The notes under the pieces are model-generated. The model saw nothing but the letters and a program-made list of their open reading frames with translations, made no database searches and was not told the DNA's origin. Of a DNA stretch of 64,000 nt, positions 1 through 8,040 are shown piece after piece. The DNA comes from Leucobacter weissii (lineage in GTDB: Bacteria > Actinomycetota > Actinomycetes > Actinomycetales > Microbacteriaceae). Each line of letters starts with the position of its first letter. The stretch's first letter is position 1. The translations under genes were made by a program, and so were the position numbers. The stretch is taken from contig NZ_JAGDYM010000003.1 in the NCBI RefSeq assembly GCF_017565745.1, positions 1-64,000 on the forward strand, written 5' to 3'.

Positions 1-32
1 GGGTCACCTTTCTTGCTGTTTGCGCGGGGGGT

Positions 33-83
33 GGGGGGGGGGGGGGGGGGGGCCGCCCCCCCCCCCCCCCCCGGGGGGGGCCC
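33..83. repeat. G20/C17 homopolymer inverted repeat
   Basis: A run of 20 G (33-52) is followed by CCG, a run of 17 C (56-72), eight G (73-80) and CCC. The arms are fully complementary and could form a GC-only hairpin. It lies about 100 bp downstream of the end of the binding-protein gene and close to the window edge. It may be a contig-end or sequencing artefact, or a real slippage-prone tract. Positions 1-163 hold nothing else I recognise. Confidence 0.6.
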
Positions 84-163
84 GGATCCGCTGCCGCGGG
101 ACGGCGAGCGGATCCTGCCGGGTCATCGGCCTGGCGGCCTCTGACCATGAGCAGTGCCTATCG

Positions 164-191
164 GACCCGAAAGTCCGAGGATTTTCGGGTC
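164..191 (-). terminator. Rho-independent-like hairpin after the binding-protein gene
   Basis: The arms GACCCGAAA (164-172) and TTTCGGGTC (183-191) form a perfect 9-bp stem around a 10-nt loop. The stem overlaps the stop codon of the binding-protein gene read on the minus strand. There is no long U tract, which is usual for high-GC actinobacteria. If it terminates, this two-gene transcript ends without permease genes. Confidence 0.55.
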
Positions 192-1374
192 AGCCCTTCA
201 CGGTCTGCCAGGCATCCGTCCACTGCTGGAAGTTGGTGCAGGTGACGTCGGTGCGTCCGTCGATGCACTGCTCGATGGGCGTGGTCCAGAACCAGACCTT
301 CGAGAAGTACTCCTCGTCCTCCGCGTTGAAGAGCTCGCAGTGCTCCGCCGCCTCGTCGCTGGTGTCGCAGAACGCCGCATTGGCGGGGGCCATGCCGAAG
401 TTCATCGCGATCTGACCGTTCACCTCGGCGGCCGACGTGTAGTCCATCCACGCGTAGGCGCAGTTGGGGTTCTTCGACTTGGAGGAGAGCATCCACGCGT
501 CGGACCAGCCCGTCGACCCCTCGGAGGGCAGGAGGCCCTGCAGGCTCGGGTTCTCGGAGAGCTTGCGCAGCACCTCCCAGGAGGTGCCGACCACGACGTC
601 GCCCTGGTTGAACGCGGTGATCTGCTTCACCGGATCGGCCCAGTAGTCGCCGATGATGGCGTTCTGCTGCTTCAGCAGATCGACCGCGGCGGCGAGCTGC
701 GTCTCGTCGAGCGCGTAGGGGTTGGTGATCCCGAGATCCGGCTGGTGCGCCATCAGGTAGACCGCGGCGTCCGCGATGTAGATCGGCGCGTCGTAGGCGA
801 TGATCTTGCCCGCGTAGGGCGAATCCTCCTCCCACACCACGTCCCAGCTGGTCGGCGCCTCGGTCACCTCGTCCTCGTTGTACTGGAGGATGTTGGCGCC
901 GCGGCCGATCGGCACGCCGTAGGGCACGCCGTTGAGGGTGTCGTAGATCTGCCCCTGCATGCCCTCGACGATGTCGTCGCCGAAGTTCGGGATCAGCTCC
1001 TGGTTGAGCGGCTGCACGTCGCCGCCCACGATCAGCCGCAGGCTCGCGTCGCCGGAGGCCGAGACGAGATCGTAGTTGCCGGTGCGCATGAGCTGCACCA
1101 TCTCGTCGCTCGTGCCGGCGATCTTGCGGTTGACGGTGCAGCCGGTCTGCGCCGTGAACTCGTCGGACCAGGCCGGCTCGACGAAGCCGGACCAGGCCAC
1201 GATGTTGACCTCGCTCTCGTTCTCGCCGAGCTCCTCGATCATCGGGATCTCGGGCACGTCGATCTGCAGTGCGCCGGTTCCGCCCTCTTCGCCGCCGCCG
1301 TCGCTCGCGCAACCGGTCAGGGCGAGGGCGAGGGCCGCCGCCATCGCGGCAGGCGCCGCCATCTTCTTCATCAT
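190..1374 (-). CDS. Polyamine-type ABC transporter substrate-binding lipoprotein
   Basis: The 394-residue product begins with a lipoprotein signal: MMKK, a hydrophobic helix and a lipobox LALTGC, so Cys22 would be lipidated and the protein held on the outer face of the membrane. The mature part has the fold pattern of the PotD/SBP_bac_8 family, with VNIVAWSGFVEPAWSDEF early, a YGVPIGRGANILQYNED stretch, and WTTPIEQCIDGRTDV near the end. These proteins bind polyamines or related small cations and deliver them to an inner-membrane importer. The start is ATG at 1374, with AAGGAG six bases upstream. It lies 69 bp downstream of the ATPase gene and is probably co-transcribed. No permease gene follows before the window edge. 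The exact ligand is not decided by the sequence. Confidence 0.88.
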   Translation of the reverse strand: MMKKMAAPAAMAAALALALTGCASDGGGEEGGTGALQIDVPEIPMIEELGENESEVNIVAWSGFVEPAWSDEFTAQTGCTVNRKIAGTSDEMVQLMRTGNYDLVSASGDASLRLIVGGDVQPLNQELIPNFGDDIVEGMQGQIYDTLNGVPYGVPIGRGANILQYNEDEVTEAPTSWDVVWEEDSPYAGKIIAYDAPIYIADAAVYLMAHQPDLGITNPYALDETQLAAAVDLLKQQNAIIGDYWADPVKQITAFNQGDVVVGTSWEVLRKLSENPSLQGLLPSEGSTGWSDAWMLSSKSKNPNCAYAWMDYTSAAEVNGQIAMNFGMAPANAAFCDTSDEAAEHCELFNAEDEEYFSKVWFWTTPIEQCIDGRTDVTCTNFQQWTDAWQTVKG

Positions 1375-1443
1375 CTGCTACTCCTTTGTGTGATGGGTGT
1401 TGAGTCGGGTTCGGGGTGCGCCGGCCGCGCGCGGGGTGGGCGT

Positions 1444-2520
1444 TCAGCCGACGGGCACCTTGGCCTCGTCGGGCACGGCGGTCGCGTGGTCGCGCTGGAA
1501 GCGGAGGCTGACCCGGTCGCCGCGCCGCACGCTGGGCTCGGTGCGGGGGGTGTGCGTGTTCTGCTTCTCGGAGATGATGCGGAGGCCCATCTCCGTGTCG
1601 ACCAGGTAGCGGGTGTGGGCTCCCGCGTAGACGGTCTCGGCGACGGTGCCGGCGACGGCGACGGTCCCCGGCTCGACCCCCGCGGCGAGCTCGGCGAGGT
1701 GCACGCGCTCCGGGCGCAGGCTGTGGAGGCGCCCGTCGTCGAGCAGCTGCTGCGAGGCCTCGGGGGAGATCAGGTTGGTGACGCCGAGGAATCCGGCGAC
1801 GAACGCGGTCTGCGGGAACTCGTAGACCTCGCGGGGGCTGCCCACCTGCTCGATCTTGCCGCCGTTGAAGACCGCGACCCGGTCCGAGAGGGTCAGCGCC
1901 TCCTCCTGGTCATGGGTGACGAAGATGAAGGTGATGCCGACCTCGCGCTGGATCTGCTTCAGCTCGATCTGCATCTGCTCGCGCAGCTGCTTGTCGAGGG
2001 CGCCGAGGGGCTCGTCGAGCAGCAGCACCTTGGGGCGGAGGATCAGCGCGCGGGCGAGGGCGATGCGCTGCCGCTGGCCGCCCGAGAGCTGGGACGGCCG
2101 CCGACCGGCGACGTGGCCGAGTCTCACCTGCTCGAGCGCCGCGTCCACGAGGCGCCGCTTCTGCGCGCGGTCGATGCCGCGCACGGTGAGGCCGTAGGCC
2201 ACGTTCTCCGAGATCGAGAGGTGCGGGAAGAGCGCGTAGTCCTGGAAGACGGTGTTCACCTCGCGGTCGAACGGAGCCGCGCGGGTGACGTCGGCGCCGT
2301 GCAGCAGGATCTGACCGGAGGTCGGCTCCTCGAACCCTGCGATCATGCGCAGCACGGTGGTCTTGCCCGAGCCGGACGGGCCGAGCATCGAGAAGAACTC
2401 GCCCGGCTGGATGTCGATGTCGAGATCCTTCACCGCGGTGAGGTCGCCGAACTGCTTGCCGATCCCGCGCAGCGAGACTGCGGCGGTCGACGTGTCGGTC
2501 ATGGGGCTGTGCTGGGCCAT
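1444..2520 (-). CDS. Polyamine/spermidine-type ABC transporter ATP-binding protein (PotA-like)
   Basis: This 358-residue cytoplasmic ATPase energises import of the ligand captured by the neighbouring lipoprotein. Visible motifs in order are Walker [10 protein letters not shown] (near residue 50), the signature [15 protein letters not shown], Walker [13 protein letters not shown] and the switch histidine in [11 protein letters not shown]. After residue 240 comes a TOBE-type beta domain ([18 protein letters not shown]), as in the PotA/CysA/MalK class. Length is normal for the family. ATG at 2520 is preceded by GAGGAGAAG eight bases away. ATG at 2502 is an internal alternative. It is first in a minus-strand transcript that continues into the binding lipoprotein, and its promoter region contains an inverted repeat facing the divergent GntR gene. 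Confidence 0.92.
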   Translation of the reverse strand: MAQHSPMTDTSTAAVSLRGIGKQFGDLTAVKDLDIDIQPGEFFSMLGPSGSGKTTVLRMIAGFEEPTSGQILLHGADVTRAAPFDREVNTVFQDYALFPHLSISENVAYGLTVRGIDRAQKRRLVDAALEQVRLGHVAGRRPSQLSGGQRQRIALARALILRPKVLLLDEPLGALDKQLREQMQIELKQIQREVGITFIFVTHDQEEALTLSDRVAVFNGGKIEQVGSPREVYEFPQTAFVAGFLGVTNLISPEASQQLLDDGRLHSLRPERVHLAELAAGVEPGTVAVAGTVAETVYAGAHTRYLVDTEMGLRIISEKQNTHTPRTEPSVRRGDRVSLRFQRDHATAVPDEAKVPVG

Positions 2521-2561
2521 GGTGACGTTCTTCTCCTCAACGGCGGTGTCGGAATTCCTGA

Positions 2562-2587
2562 AACATTAACATAGGGTGTTAGATGTT
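2562..2587. promoter_or_regulatory. Candidate operator in the potA-like/gntR divergent region
   Basis: AACATTAACA (2562-2571) and TGTTAGATGTT (2577-2587) form an inverted repeat with one extra base in the right arm. It is AT-rich in a GC-rich background and overlaps a possible minus-strand -10 (TATGTT, complement of 2568-2573) for the ATPase gene. The adjacent FadR-type regulator is the natural candidate ligand. The match to the usual FadR-subfamily operator is poor, so the assignment is inference. Confidence 0.4.
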
Positions 2588-2726
2588 TTGTTTCTGGGCG
2601 GCGAAATCCGCATCACGATTCGATTACGTCGCGTGACCCTCGCGGGCGGGACGCTCCGGATCGTCTCAGCCGCCCGCCGGGTCGACGTGACAGACTCGGA
2701 GGAAGACGACGGAAGGGAGCCGCTCG

Positions 2727-3572
2727 GTGTCGGACGTGATCGCGCTTCCCCAGGGCTCCGCGTCGAGCCGCCTCCGCACGGCCGCGTTCGCGCCGATCGG
2801 GGACGAGGGCCGCGCGGAGCTCGTCGAGGCGCGGCTCCTCCAGGCCATCTCCACGGGCGCCTTCATCGAAGGGGAGCGCCTGCCCAGCGAGAACGAGCTC
2901 TCCCAGCTGCTCGGCGTCGCGGTCGTGACGGTTCGCGAGGCGCTCGGATCGCTCCGGCACCGCGGGCTGATCGAGACGCGACGGGGCCGCGGGGGCGGCA
3001 GCTTCGTCAGCTCGAGCCCCGGGGTCGTCGAAGAGGTGAACGCGCGGAGGCTCATGGAGACCCCGCGCGTGGCGCTGGCCGATCTCGGAGTGCTCTACGA
3101 GGTGATCGCGGGAGCGTGCGCCGAGTACGCCTGCCTGCGCGCGACGGCGGATGAGCTGGAGGTGGTGCACCGGGTGCTGGTGGAGGCCAGGGAGCTGCCC
3201 GCGGGGCCGTGGCGCAGGCGCATCACCGACATGCAGCTCGAGCTCGCGTCGCTGAGCCAGTCCGTTCGCCTCACCTCGGAGCACGTGCGCATCCAGACGG
3301 AGTTCACGCCGCTGCTCGCGCTGCAGGACATCGACATCGCGCAGCGCCACTTCAGCCACGACGCCCTGCTCGAACAGATAGAGGCGACGCGAGCCGGCGA
3401 CGTCGAGGCGGCGCGCGCGGTGGTGCGGAGGAGCATCCGCGGTTCGGTGCGGTGGCTCGGCGATCTCCGCTCGGCGCTGAAGGCGCAGCCCGCGGGCGGC
3501 GATCTTCGTGCGACACTTGAAAGATACCGGGACACGGCTGTCGAGACGAGCATCACGGGGGAGGTCGCGTGA
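2727..3572 (+). CDS. GntR family transcriptional regulator, FadR subfamily
   Basis: The 281-residue protein has an N-terminal winged helix of the GntR type (GERLPSENELSQLLGVAVVT, then REALGSLRHRGLIETRRGRG; about residues 48-95) and an all-helical C-terminal FCD-like region (residues 115-265), which in this family binds a small carboxylate or metal and gates DNA binding. The start is GTG at 2727 with AAGGGAG upstream. The last bases overlap the start of the cache-domain gene (ATGA, 3569-3572), so the two are translationally coupled and likely act together. It is divergent from the polyamine-type ABC genes, which suggests it controls them or its own operon through the inverted repeat at 2562-2587. 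The effector is unknown. Confidence 0.85.
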   Translation: MSDVIALPQGSASSRLRTAAFAPIGDEGRAELVEARLLQAISTGAFIEGERLPSENELSQLLGVAVVTVREALGSLRHRGLIETRRGRGGGSFVSSSPGVVEEVNARRLMETPRVALADLGVLYEVIAGACAEYACLRATADELEVVHRVLVEARELPAGPWRRRITDMQLELASLSQSVRLTSEHVRIQTEFTPLLALQDIDIAQRHFSHDALLEQIEATRAGDVEAARAVVRRSIRGSVRWLGDLRSALKAQPAGGDLRATLERYRDTAVETSITGEVA

Positions 3573-4291
3573 TCCAGGAGACGAGCGTCCGATCGCGCGA
3601 TGAGCTGCTCGCCCGCGTCGACGAGTTCTTCGACGGCGTGTTCGCGCCGCTCGAGGCCTGGCTGCCGCGCCTCCGCGAGCAGCTCTCGGAACGGCTCGCG
3701 AGCGGTCCGCTGACCGGCACGCAGCTGGTGGCGCTCATCGCCTCCGACGTGCACGCCGTGCTGGAGACCGGGGACCGCGCGCTCTACGGCGCCGGCTACT
3801 GCGCGGACGACGAGGTCGTCGCGGAGGGGAATCCGCTCGCCTGGTGGCAGGGGCCGGATCGCAGCCTGCTGGCCTCGTCCACCTTCGGCCCCGGCCAGGC
3901 CGCCATCGACCTGAACCGGCTCGAGTGGTACCGCGTGCCGGCCGAGACGCACGAACGCCACGTCGCCGGGCCGTTCGTCGACTACCTGTGCTCGAATGAG
4001 ATCACGGTGACGTCCTCGCTGCCGGTGATGCTCGGGGACCGCTTCGCGGGGGTCGTCTGCGCGGACGTGCTGGTGGCCTCGCTGGAGGACCTCCTGCTGC
4101 CCGGGCTGGCTGCGCTGGGCGAGGCGACGCTCGTGAACGCGGGAGGCCGGGTCGTGATCTCCGCGGATCCGGACTACGAGACCGGAGACCGGTTCCTGAG
4201 CGGCGATCCCGACGACGGGCGGCCGGGCGACGGATCGCGGTTCGCGCGCTCCGAGCGCTACCCCTTCGCCCTGGTCGTGCCCGGGCGCTGA
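3569..4291 (+). CDS. Soluble cache-domain (PDC-like) sensor protein
   Basis: This 240-residue protein has no signal peptide or membrane segment. A helical N-terminal third (RDELLARVDEFFDGVFAPLE) is followed by a PAS-like cache module (GYCADDEVVAEGNPLAWWQG and the region to about residue 215, including LGDRFAGVVCADVLVASLE). Cache modules usually sense small molecules outside the cell. Here the module is free in the cytosol and its gene starts inside the stop codon of a GntR regulator gene, so it may provide an accessory ligand-binding function for that regulator. Relatives are often annotated only as cache domain-containing protein. No catalytic motif is visible. The GntR partnership is inferred from the four-base overlap. 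Confidence 0.7.
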   Translation: MIQETSVRSRDELLARVDEFFDGVFAPLEAWLPRLREQLSERLASGPLTGTQLVALIASDVHAVLETGDRALYGAGYCADDEVVAEGNPLAWWQGPDRSLLASSTFGPGQAAIDLNRLEWYRVPAETHERHVAGPFVDYLCSNEITVTSSLPVMLGDRFAGVVCADVLVASLEDLLLPGLAALGEATLVNAGGRVVISADPDYETGDRFLSGDPDDGRPGDGSRFARSERYPFALVVPGR

Positions 4292-4342
4292 GCCCGGCGC
4301 GGTCGTCTCCGCGTCTCCCAGCAATTTGCGACGAAACCGGAT

Positions 4343-4348
4343 TAAGCT
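4343..4348 (+). promoter_or_regulatory. -10 box of ccsB-like gene (leaderless type)
   Basis: TAAGCT ends eight bases before ATG 4357, a spacing at which transcription would begin at or next to the start codon. The pattern recurs before several other genes in this window and supports ATG 4357 over GTG 4351. Confidence 0.5.
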
Positions 4349-4356
4349 GAGTGGCC

Positions 4357-5361
4357 ATGCTGGAAACACTGGAAGAGTACTCCGTGCTCGCGCTGTATTC
4401 GGCGATGGTCGTCTATTCGCTGGCGTTCGTGTTCTACGCGGTCGATCTGGCGAATCGCAGCGGCGATTCCTCGGCGGCACTCGCGAACGGCGGGGCGCGG
4501 AAGCCCGCGGCCTCGACCGCGACCGGTGCGGCCGGCGGCGGGACGACCACGCTCGTCCGCCCGGCCGTCGGCTCCGCCGGCTCCGGCACCGTGCGGACGG
4601 CCCCCCGCAGCCGGGCGCTGCGCATCGGATTCTCCCTCACGGTGCTCGGCTTCCTCTTCCACCTCGCGGCCACGATCCTCCGCGGTATCGCGGCCGAGCG
4701 GGTGCCGTTCGCCAACATGTACGAGTTCGCGCTCACCGCGACCCTCTCGATCGTCGGCATCTTCCTGCTGGTGCAGTTCTTCGTCGACCTCCGCTTCCTC
4801 GGCGCGCTCGTCACCGGTCTGGCGGTGCTCTTCCTCGGCCTCACGAAGATCAACTTCTACGTCAGCATCGTGCCGCTCATGCCGGCGCTCGACTCGTACT
4901 GGCTGGTCATCCACATCCTCGTCGCGGTGCTCGCCGTCGGATTCCTCACCCTCTCCTTCGGGCTCTCGGTGCTGCAGCTGCTGCAGACGAGGCGCGAGAA
5001 CTTCGCCGGGAGCGGACCCGGGACGATGAGCTTCCTGGGCGGACTGCCGGATTCGAACCGGCTCGAGGATTTCGCCTACCGCATGGCGATCATCGGCTTC
5101 GTGTTCTGGAGCTTCACGCTCATCGCGGGCTCGATCTGGGCAGAGGCGGCCTGGAGCCGCTACTGGGGCTGGGACACCAAGGAGGTGTGGACGCTCGTGA
5201 TCTGGGTGCTCTACGCCGGCTTCATCCACGCGCGCGCCACGCGCGGCTGGCGCGGCACGCGCTCGGCGTGGCTGTCGATCGTCGCCTACGCCGCGGTCAT
5301 CTTCAACTTCGCGATCGTCAACGTCTTCTTCAAGGGCCTGCACGCCTACTCGGGGCTGTAG
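4357..5361 (+). CDS. ccsB: Cytochrome c biogenesis protein CcsB/ResC
   Basis: The 334-residue polytopic membrane protein carries the CcsB/CcsA signature: heme-handling loop WGWDTKEVWTLVIWVLY, conserved histidines (FHLAATILRG; VIHILVAVLAV; YAGFIHARA) and the C-terminal NFAIVNVFFKGLHAYSGL. With ResB it forms the system II synthase that exports heme and attaches it to apocytochrome c. About eight membrane helices are visible. A low-complexity Ala/Gly segment (residues 40-75) follows the first helix, as often in actinobacterial members. I chose ATG 4357 over GTG 4351 because TAAGCT lies eight bases upstream. The usual partners resA, ccdA and resB are not adjacent, so the gene has been separated from its normal operon. 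Confidence 0.92.
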   Translation: MLETLEEYSVLALYSAMVVYSLAFVFYAVDLANRSGDSSAALANGGARKPAASTATGAAGGGTTTLVRPAVGSAGSGTVRTAPRSRALRIGFSLTVLGFLFHLAATILRGIAAERVPFANMYEFALTATLSIVGIFLLVQFFVDLRFLGALVTGLAVLFLGLTKINFYVSIVPLMPALDSYWLVIHILVAVLAVGFLTLSFGLSVLQLLQTRRENFAGSGPGTMSFLGGLPDSNRLEDFAYRMAIIGFVFWSFTLIAGSIWAEAAWSRYWGWDTKEVWTLVIWVLYAGFIHARATRGWRGTRSAWLSIVAYAAVIFNFAIVNVFFKGLHAYSGL

Positions 5362-5380
5362 GGCGCGACGCGGCGCGCCC
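5361..5380. terminator. Bidirectional hairpin between ccsB and the response regulator gene
   Basis: GGGCGCG (5361-5367) and CGCGCCC (5374-5380) form a 7-bp GC stem with a 6-nt loop directly at the ccsB stop codon. It sits between convergent genes and could serve both strands. Confidence 0.45.
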
Positions 5381-5419
5381 CGCCGACCGCACGGGCGCCG
5401 AGGGCGACCCGGCCGGCGG

Positions 5420-6058
5420 TCAGGAGAGCACCCCGTTGCGGAGCGCCTGCGCCACGGCGGCGGCTCGGTCGCTCACCTCGAGCTTCTCGTAGATGTGCTG
5501 GAGGTGCGTCTTCACGGTGGCGACCGAGATGAAGAGCGACAGCGCGATCTGCTGCGACGAGTTCCCCTCGGCGGCGAGGCGCAGGATCTCGATCTCCCGG
5601 CTCGTGAGCGGCGGACGGGCGTCCTTGGTCTCCCGCAGGCGCAGCTCGTCTGCGATGATGTCCTGCGTGACCGTCGTCATGACCGTGCGTCCCTCGGCGA
5701 TCGCGGTGATGGTGTCGGCGATCTCCTGGGAGGAGGCGACCTTCTCCATGAAGCCGCGCGCCCCGAGCGAGAACGCCCGGAACACCGTCGCGCTGTCGAC
5801 GTAGGCGGTGAGTATGAGCACCCGCGTCGGGCATTCGCGGTCGCGCAGCTGCTCGAGCACGGCGAGTCCGTCCATACCGGGGAGTCGCAGGTCGAGCACG
5901 GCGACGTCGGGCTGCTCCCGCAGGATCATGGCGAGCGCGTGGCGGCCGTCGCCGCTCTGCCCGATCACGCTGAACTCCTCGGTCTCCGACCAGTTGCGCG
6001 CGAGGCCCTCGCGGTAGACGGGATGATCGTCGGCGATCACGATGCGGTAGGCGCTCAT
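5420..6058 (-). CDS. NarL/FixJ-type response regulator
   Basis: This 212-residue regulator has a receiver domain (YRIVIADDHPVYREGLARNW; phospho-acceptor Asp in DVAVLDLRLPGMDG near residue 55; Thr in ILTAYVD; Lys in MEKV) and a C-terminal LuxR-type helix-turn-helix (LTSREIEILRLAAEGNSSQQ, then VATVKTHLQHIYEKL; residues 145-205). Phosphorylation would promote DNA binding. The start ATG at 6058 overlaps the stop of the upstream kinase gene (6055-6058), so the two are coupled and almost certainly form a phosphorelay. The target genes are unknown. Confidence 0.92.
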   Translation of the reverse strand: MSAYRIVIADDHPVYREGLARNWSETEEFSVIGQSGDGRHALAMILREQPDVAVLDLRLPGMDGLAVLEQLRDRECPTRVLILTAYVDSATVFRAFSLGARGFMEKVASSQEIADTITAIAEGRTVMTTVTQDIIADELRLRETKDARPPLTSREIEILRLAAEGNSSQQIALSLFISVATVKTHLQHIYEKLEVSDRAAAVAQALRNGVLS

Positions 6059-7989
6059 GATCGCACCTGCACCGCGTTCACGAGCGTCGACTTCAGCAGA
6101 CGCATGTCGAAGGGCTTGGTGAGATAGGCGAAGGCGCCCCGCGAGCGCAGATCGGCCATGCGCGCCGGCGTGGCGTCCGCCGAGAGGATGATGATCGGAA
6201 TGCCGCGCAGCTCGCCGTCCTTGGCGAGCTCCGCGATCACCTCGGCGCCCGACATGTCGCGGAGGTTGAGATCCAGGAACACGGCGTGGGGCCTGACCCG
6301 GCGGATCAGGTCGAGTCCCTCGGATCCCGAGGCGGCGTTGTGCAGATCGCGGACCCCCATCCGGGTGAGCACTTCCTGGAGCAGCAGCAGGTTCGCGGGG
6401 GTGTCCTCGATCTGCACGACGCGGGCGGTCTCGAGGAGCCGCTCGTCGCCGGGCTCGTAGTCCGACTCCGCGATCGGCATCACCTGGGCGGCGTCGGCGT
6501 CGGCGATCGGAAGGTCGACGAAGAAGCTCGTTCCCTCCCCCGGGGCGGTGTGCAGCACGCCGATCCGGCCGCCCATCTCCTCCACGAGGGCCCGGCTGAG
6601 CGCCAGTCCGAGGCCGGAGCCCTCGATGCCCACGGCGTTGCTGAGCCGCTCGAACGGGGCGAACAGGGAGTCGATCTCCTCGGGGCGGATCCCGTTGCCC
6701 GTGTCGGTGATGAGGTAGCGCAGGGTGCCGTCCATCTGCTTCGTGCTGACCCGGATCGCGCCGTGCGGCCGATTGAACTTGATGGCGTTGCCGAGCAGGT
6801 TGAAGAACACCTGCTTGAGACGCTTCGGGTCGGCCTTCAGGCTGATGTCGATCGCTCCGTGGAGATCGCTCGCGATCTCGATGTCGTGCTGCTTGGCGAG
6901 CGGCCGGATGATCTCCAGCGCCTGATGGATGGGGATGCTCGCCGGGAGGTATTCGGTCGTGATGCCGGGGGCGCCGCTCTCGAGCCACGAGATGTCGAGC
7001 ACGTCGTTGACGAGGGTCAGCAGATGCTGCCCCGCTTCGAGGATGTACGAGACGTTCTGCCGGTGCTCGGGCGCGAGCTCGGACTCGCCGAGCAGCTGCG
7101 CGAAGCCGAGCACGGCGTTCAACGGGGTCCGGAGCTCGTGGCTCATGCGCGAGAGGAAGGCGCTCTTCGAGCGGTTCGCCCGTTCCGCCTCGTGCATGGC
7201 CTGGGTGGCAGCCGACTCCGCCCGCTTCCGAGCGGTGATGTCGGTGGAGATCGCGCCGAGGGCGTAGGGGACTCCGGAGTCGTCCAGCAGGGGGAACTTG
7301 ATGGACAGCCAGCGGCGATCCGCGTCCGGATCGGTCTCGCCCCCCATCTGCGAGAAGGGCTCCTCGACCTCCCGGGCGGTCTCGCTCTCGAGAACCGTGC
7401 GATCGTGCTCCTGGTACACGTCGGCACTCGTGGCGTCGAAGAGGTCGTGGTCGGTCTTGCCGAGGATCTCCGACGCCGGGCGGCCGAAGAGGGACGCGAA
7501 GTAGCGGTTGACGATGGTGTACTCCCCGCGGGGGTTCTTCACGTACATGAGCGCGGTCGAGTTGTCCGCCAGGTCCTGCAGCTGCCGCACCTGGGAGCGC
7601 AGATCCTGCCAGTCCGACTCGTTCTCGTCGAGTCGCTGGAACTCGGCCACGATCCGCCTCGGTCCCGATGATTCGTCGCGCTCCGGCATCTGCAGCACGA
7701 TGCGCAGGTAGCCGGTGCCCGCCTCGTCCGGCACCACGACCGACGCCGGCTCATCGGAGGCCGACATCCGCGCCACGACCCGGGTGATGCTGTCGAGAAG
7801 ACGAGGGATGGAGCGGCCGCTGCGAAGCCTGCTGTCGTCGAAGATCTCGGCGAACCGCCGATTGCCGGCGACGAAGCGCAGGCGGTTCTCATCGTCGTCC
7901 CGCAGCTCGAAGACGGCGATCGGCGTGGTGGCGAGGTTGAGCACCTCCAGGGCGAGCCCCTGCTCCGCTCCAGTGAACACCTGTGTCAT
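6055..7989 (-). CDS. Hybrid sensor histidine kinase with PAS and receiver domains
   Basis: The 644-residue kinase appears soluble, as no convincing membrane helix is seen. In order it has an N-terminal PAS-like region (residues 10-110), a clear PAS/PAC domain (about 140-270, with YVKNPRGEYTIVNRYFASLF), a HisKA dimerisation domain with His in SHELRTPLNAVLG (near 283), an ATPase domain with NLLGNAIKFN, DTGNGI and GSGLGLAL, and a C-terminal receiver with Asp in AVFLDLNL (near 573), ILSADAT and YLTKP. It would pass phosphate by an internal relay to the NarL-type regulator encoded next to it. I chose ATG 7989 because TACCCT lies seven bases upstream, indicating a leaderless message. The signal is probably intracellular. 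Confidence 0.9.
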   Translation of the reverse strand: MTQVFTGAEQGLALEVLNLATTPIAVFELRDDDENRLRFVAGNRRFAEIFDDSRLRSGRSIPRLLDSITRVVARMSASDEPASVVVPDEAGTGYLRIVLQMPERDESSGPRRIVAEFQRLDENESDWQDLRSQVRQLQDLADNSTALMYVKNPRGEYTIVNRYFASLFGRPASEILGKTDHDLFDATSADVYQEHDRTVLESETAREVEEPFSQMGGETDPDADRRWLSIKFPLLDDSGVPYALGAISTDITARKRAESAATQAMHEAERANRSKSAFLSRMSHELRTPLNAVLGFAQLLGESELAPEHRQNVSYILEAGQHLLTLVNDVLDISWLESGAPGITTEYLPASIPIHQALEIIRPLAKQHDIEIASDLHGAIDISLKADPKRLKQVFFNLLGNAIKFNRPHGAIRVSTKQMDGTLRYLITDTGNGIRPEEIDSLFAPFERLSNAVGIEGSGLGLALSRALVEEMGGRIGVLHTAPGEGTSFFVDLPIADADAAQVMPIAESDYEPGDERLLETARVVQIEDTPANLLLLQEVLTRMGVRDLHNAASGSEGLDLIRRVRPHAVFLDLNLRDMSGAEVIAELAKDGELRGIPIIILSADATPARMADLRSRGAFAYLTKPFDMRLLKSTLVNAVQVRS

Positions 7990-7996
7990 CCCCAAT

Positions 7997-8002
7997 AGGG
8001 TA
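7997..8002 (-). promoter_or_regulatory. -10 box of the histidine kinase gene (leaderless type)
   Basis: Read on the minus strand, TACCCT ends seven bases before ATG 7989. There is no room for a normal ribosome binding site at a useful distance, so the transcript probably starts at the initiation codon. Confidence 0.5.
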
Positions 8003-8028
8003 GCTCCCCGGGGCCGTGCCCGGGGAGC
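8003..8028 (-). terminator. Terminator hairpin after the hydantoinase B gene
   Basis: GCTCCCCGGG (8003-8012) and CCCGGGGAGC (8019-8028) make a perfect 10-bp stem with a 6-nt loop. It lies 12 bp beyond the hydantoinase B stop codon on the minus strand and just upstream of the kinase -10 box, separating the two transcripts. Confidence 0.7.
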
Positions 8029-8040
8029 CACCGGCGGTTC

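Noticed and set aside
154-2574. Long plus-strand frame across the polyamine-type ABC genes
   Set aside because: It is antisense to two clear family members and has low-complexity composition, so it is not a gene.
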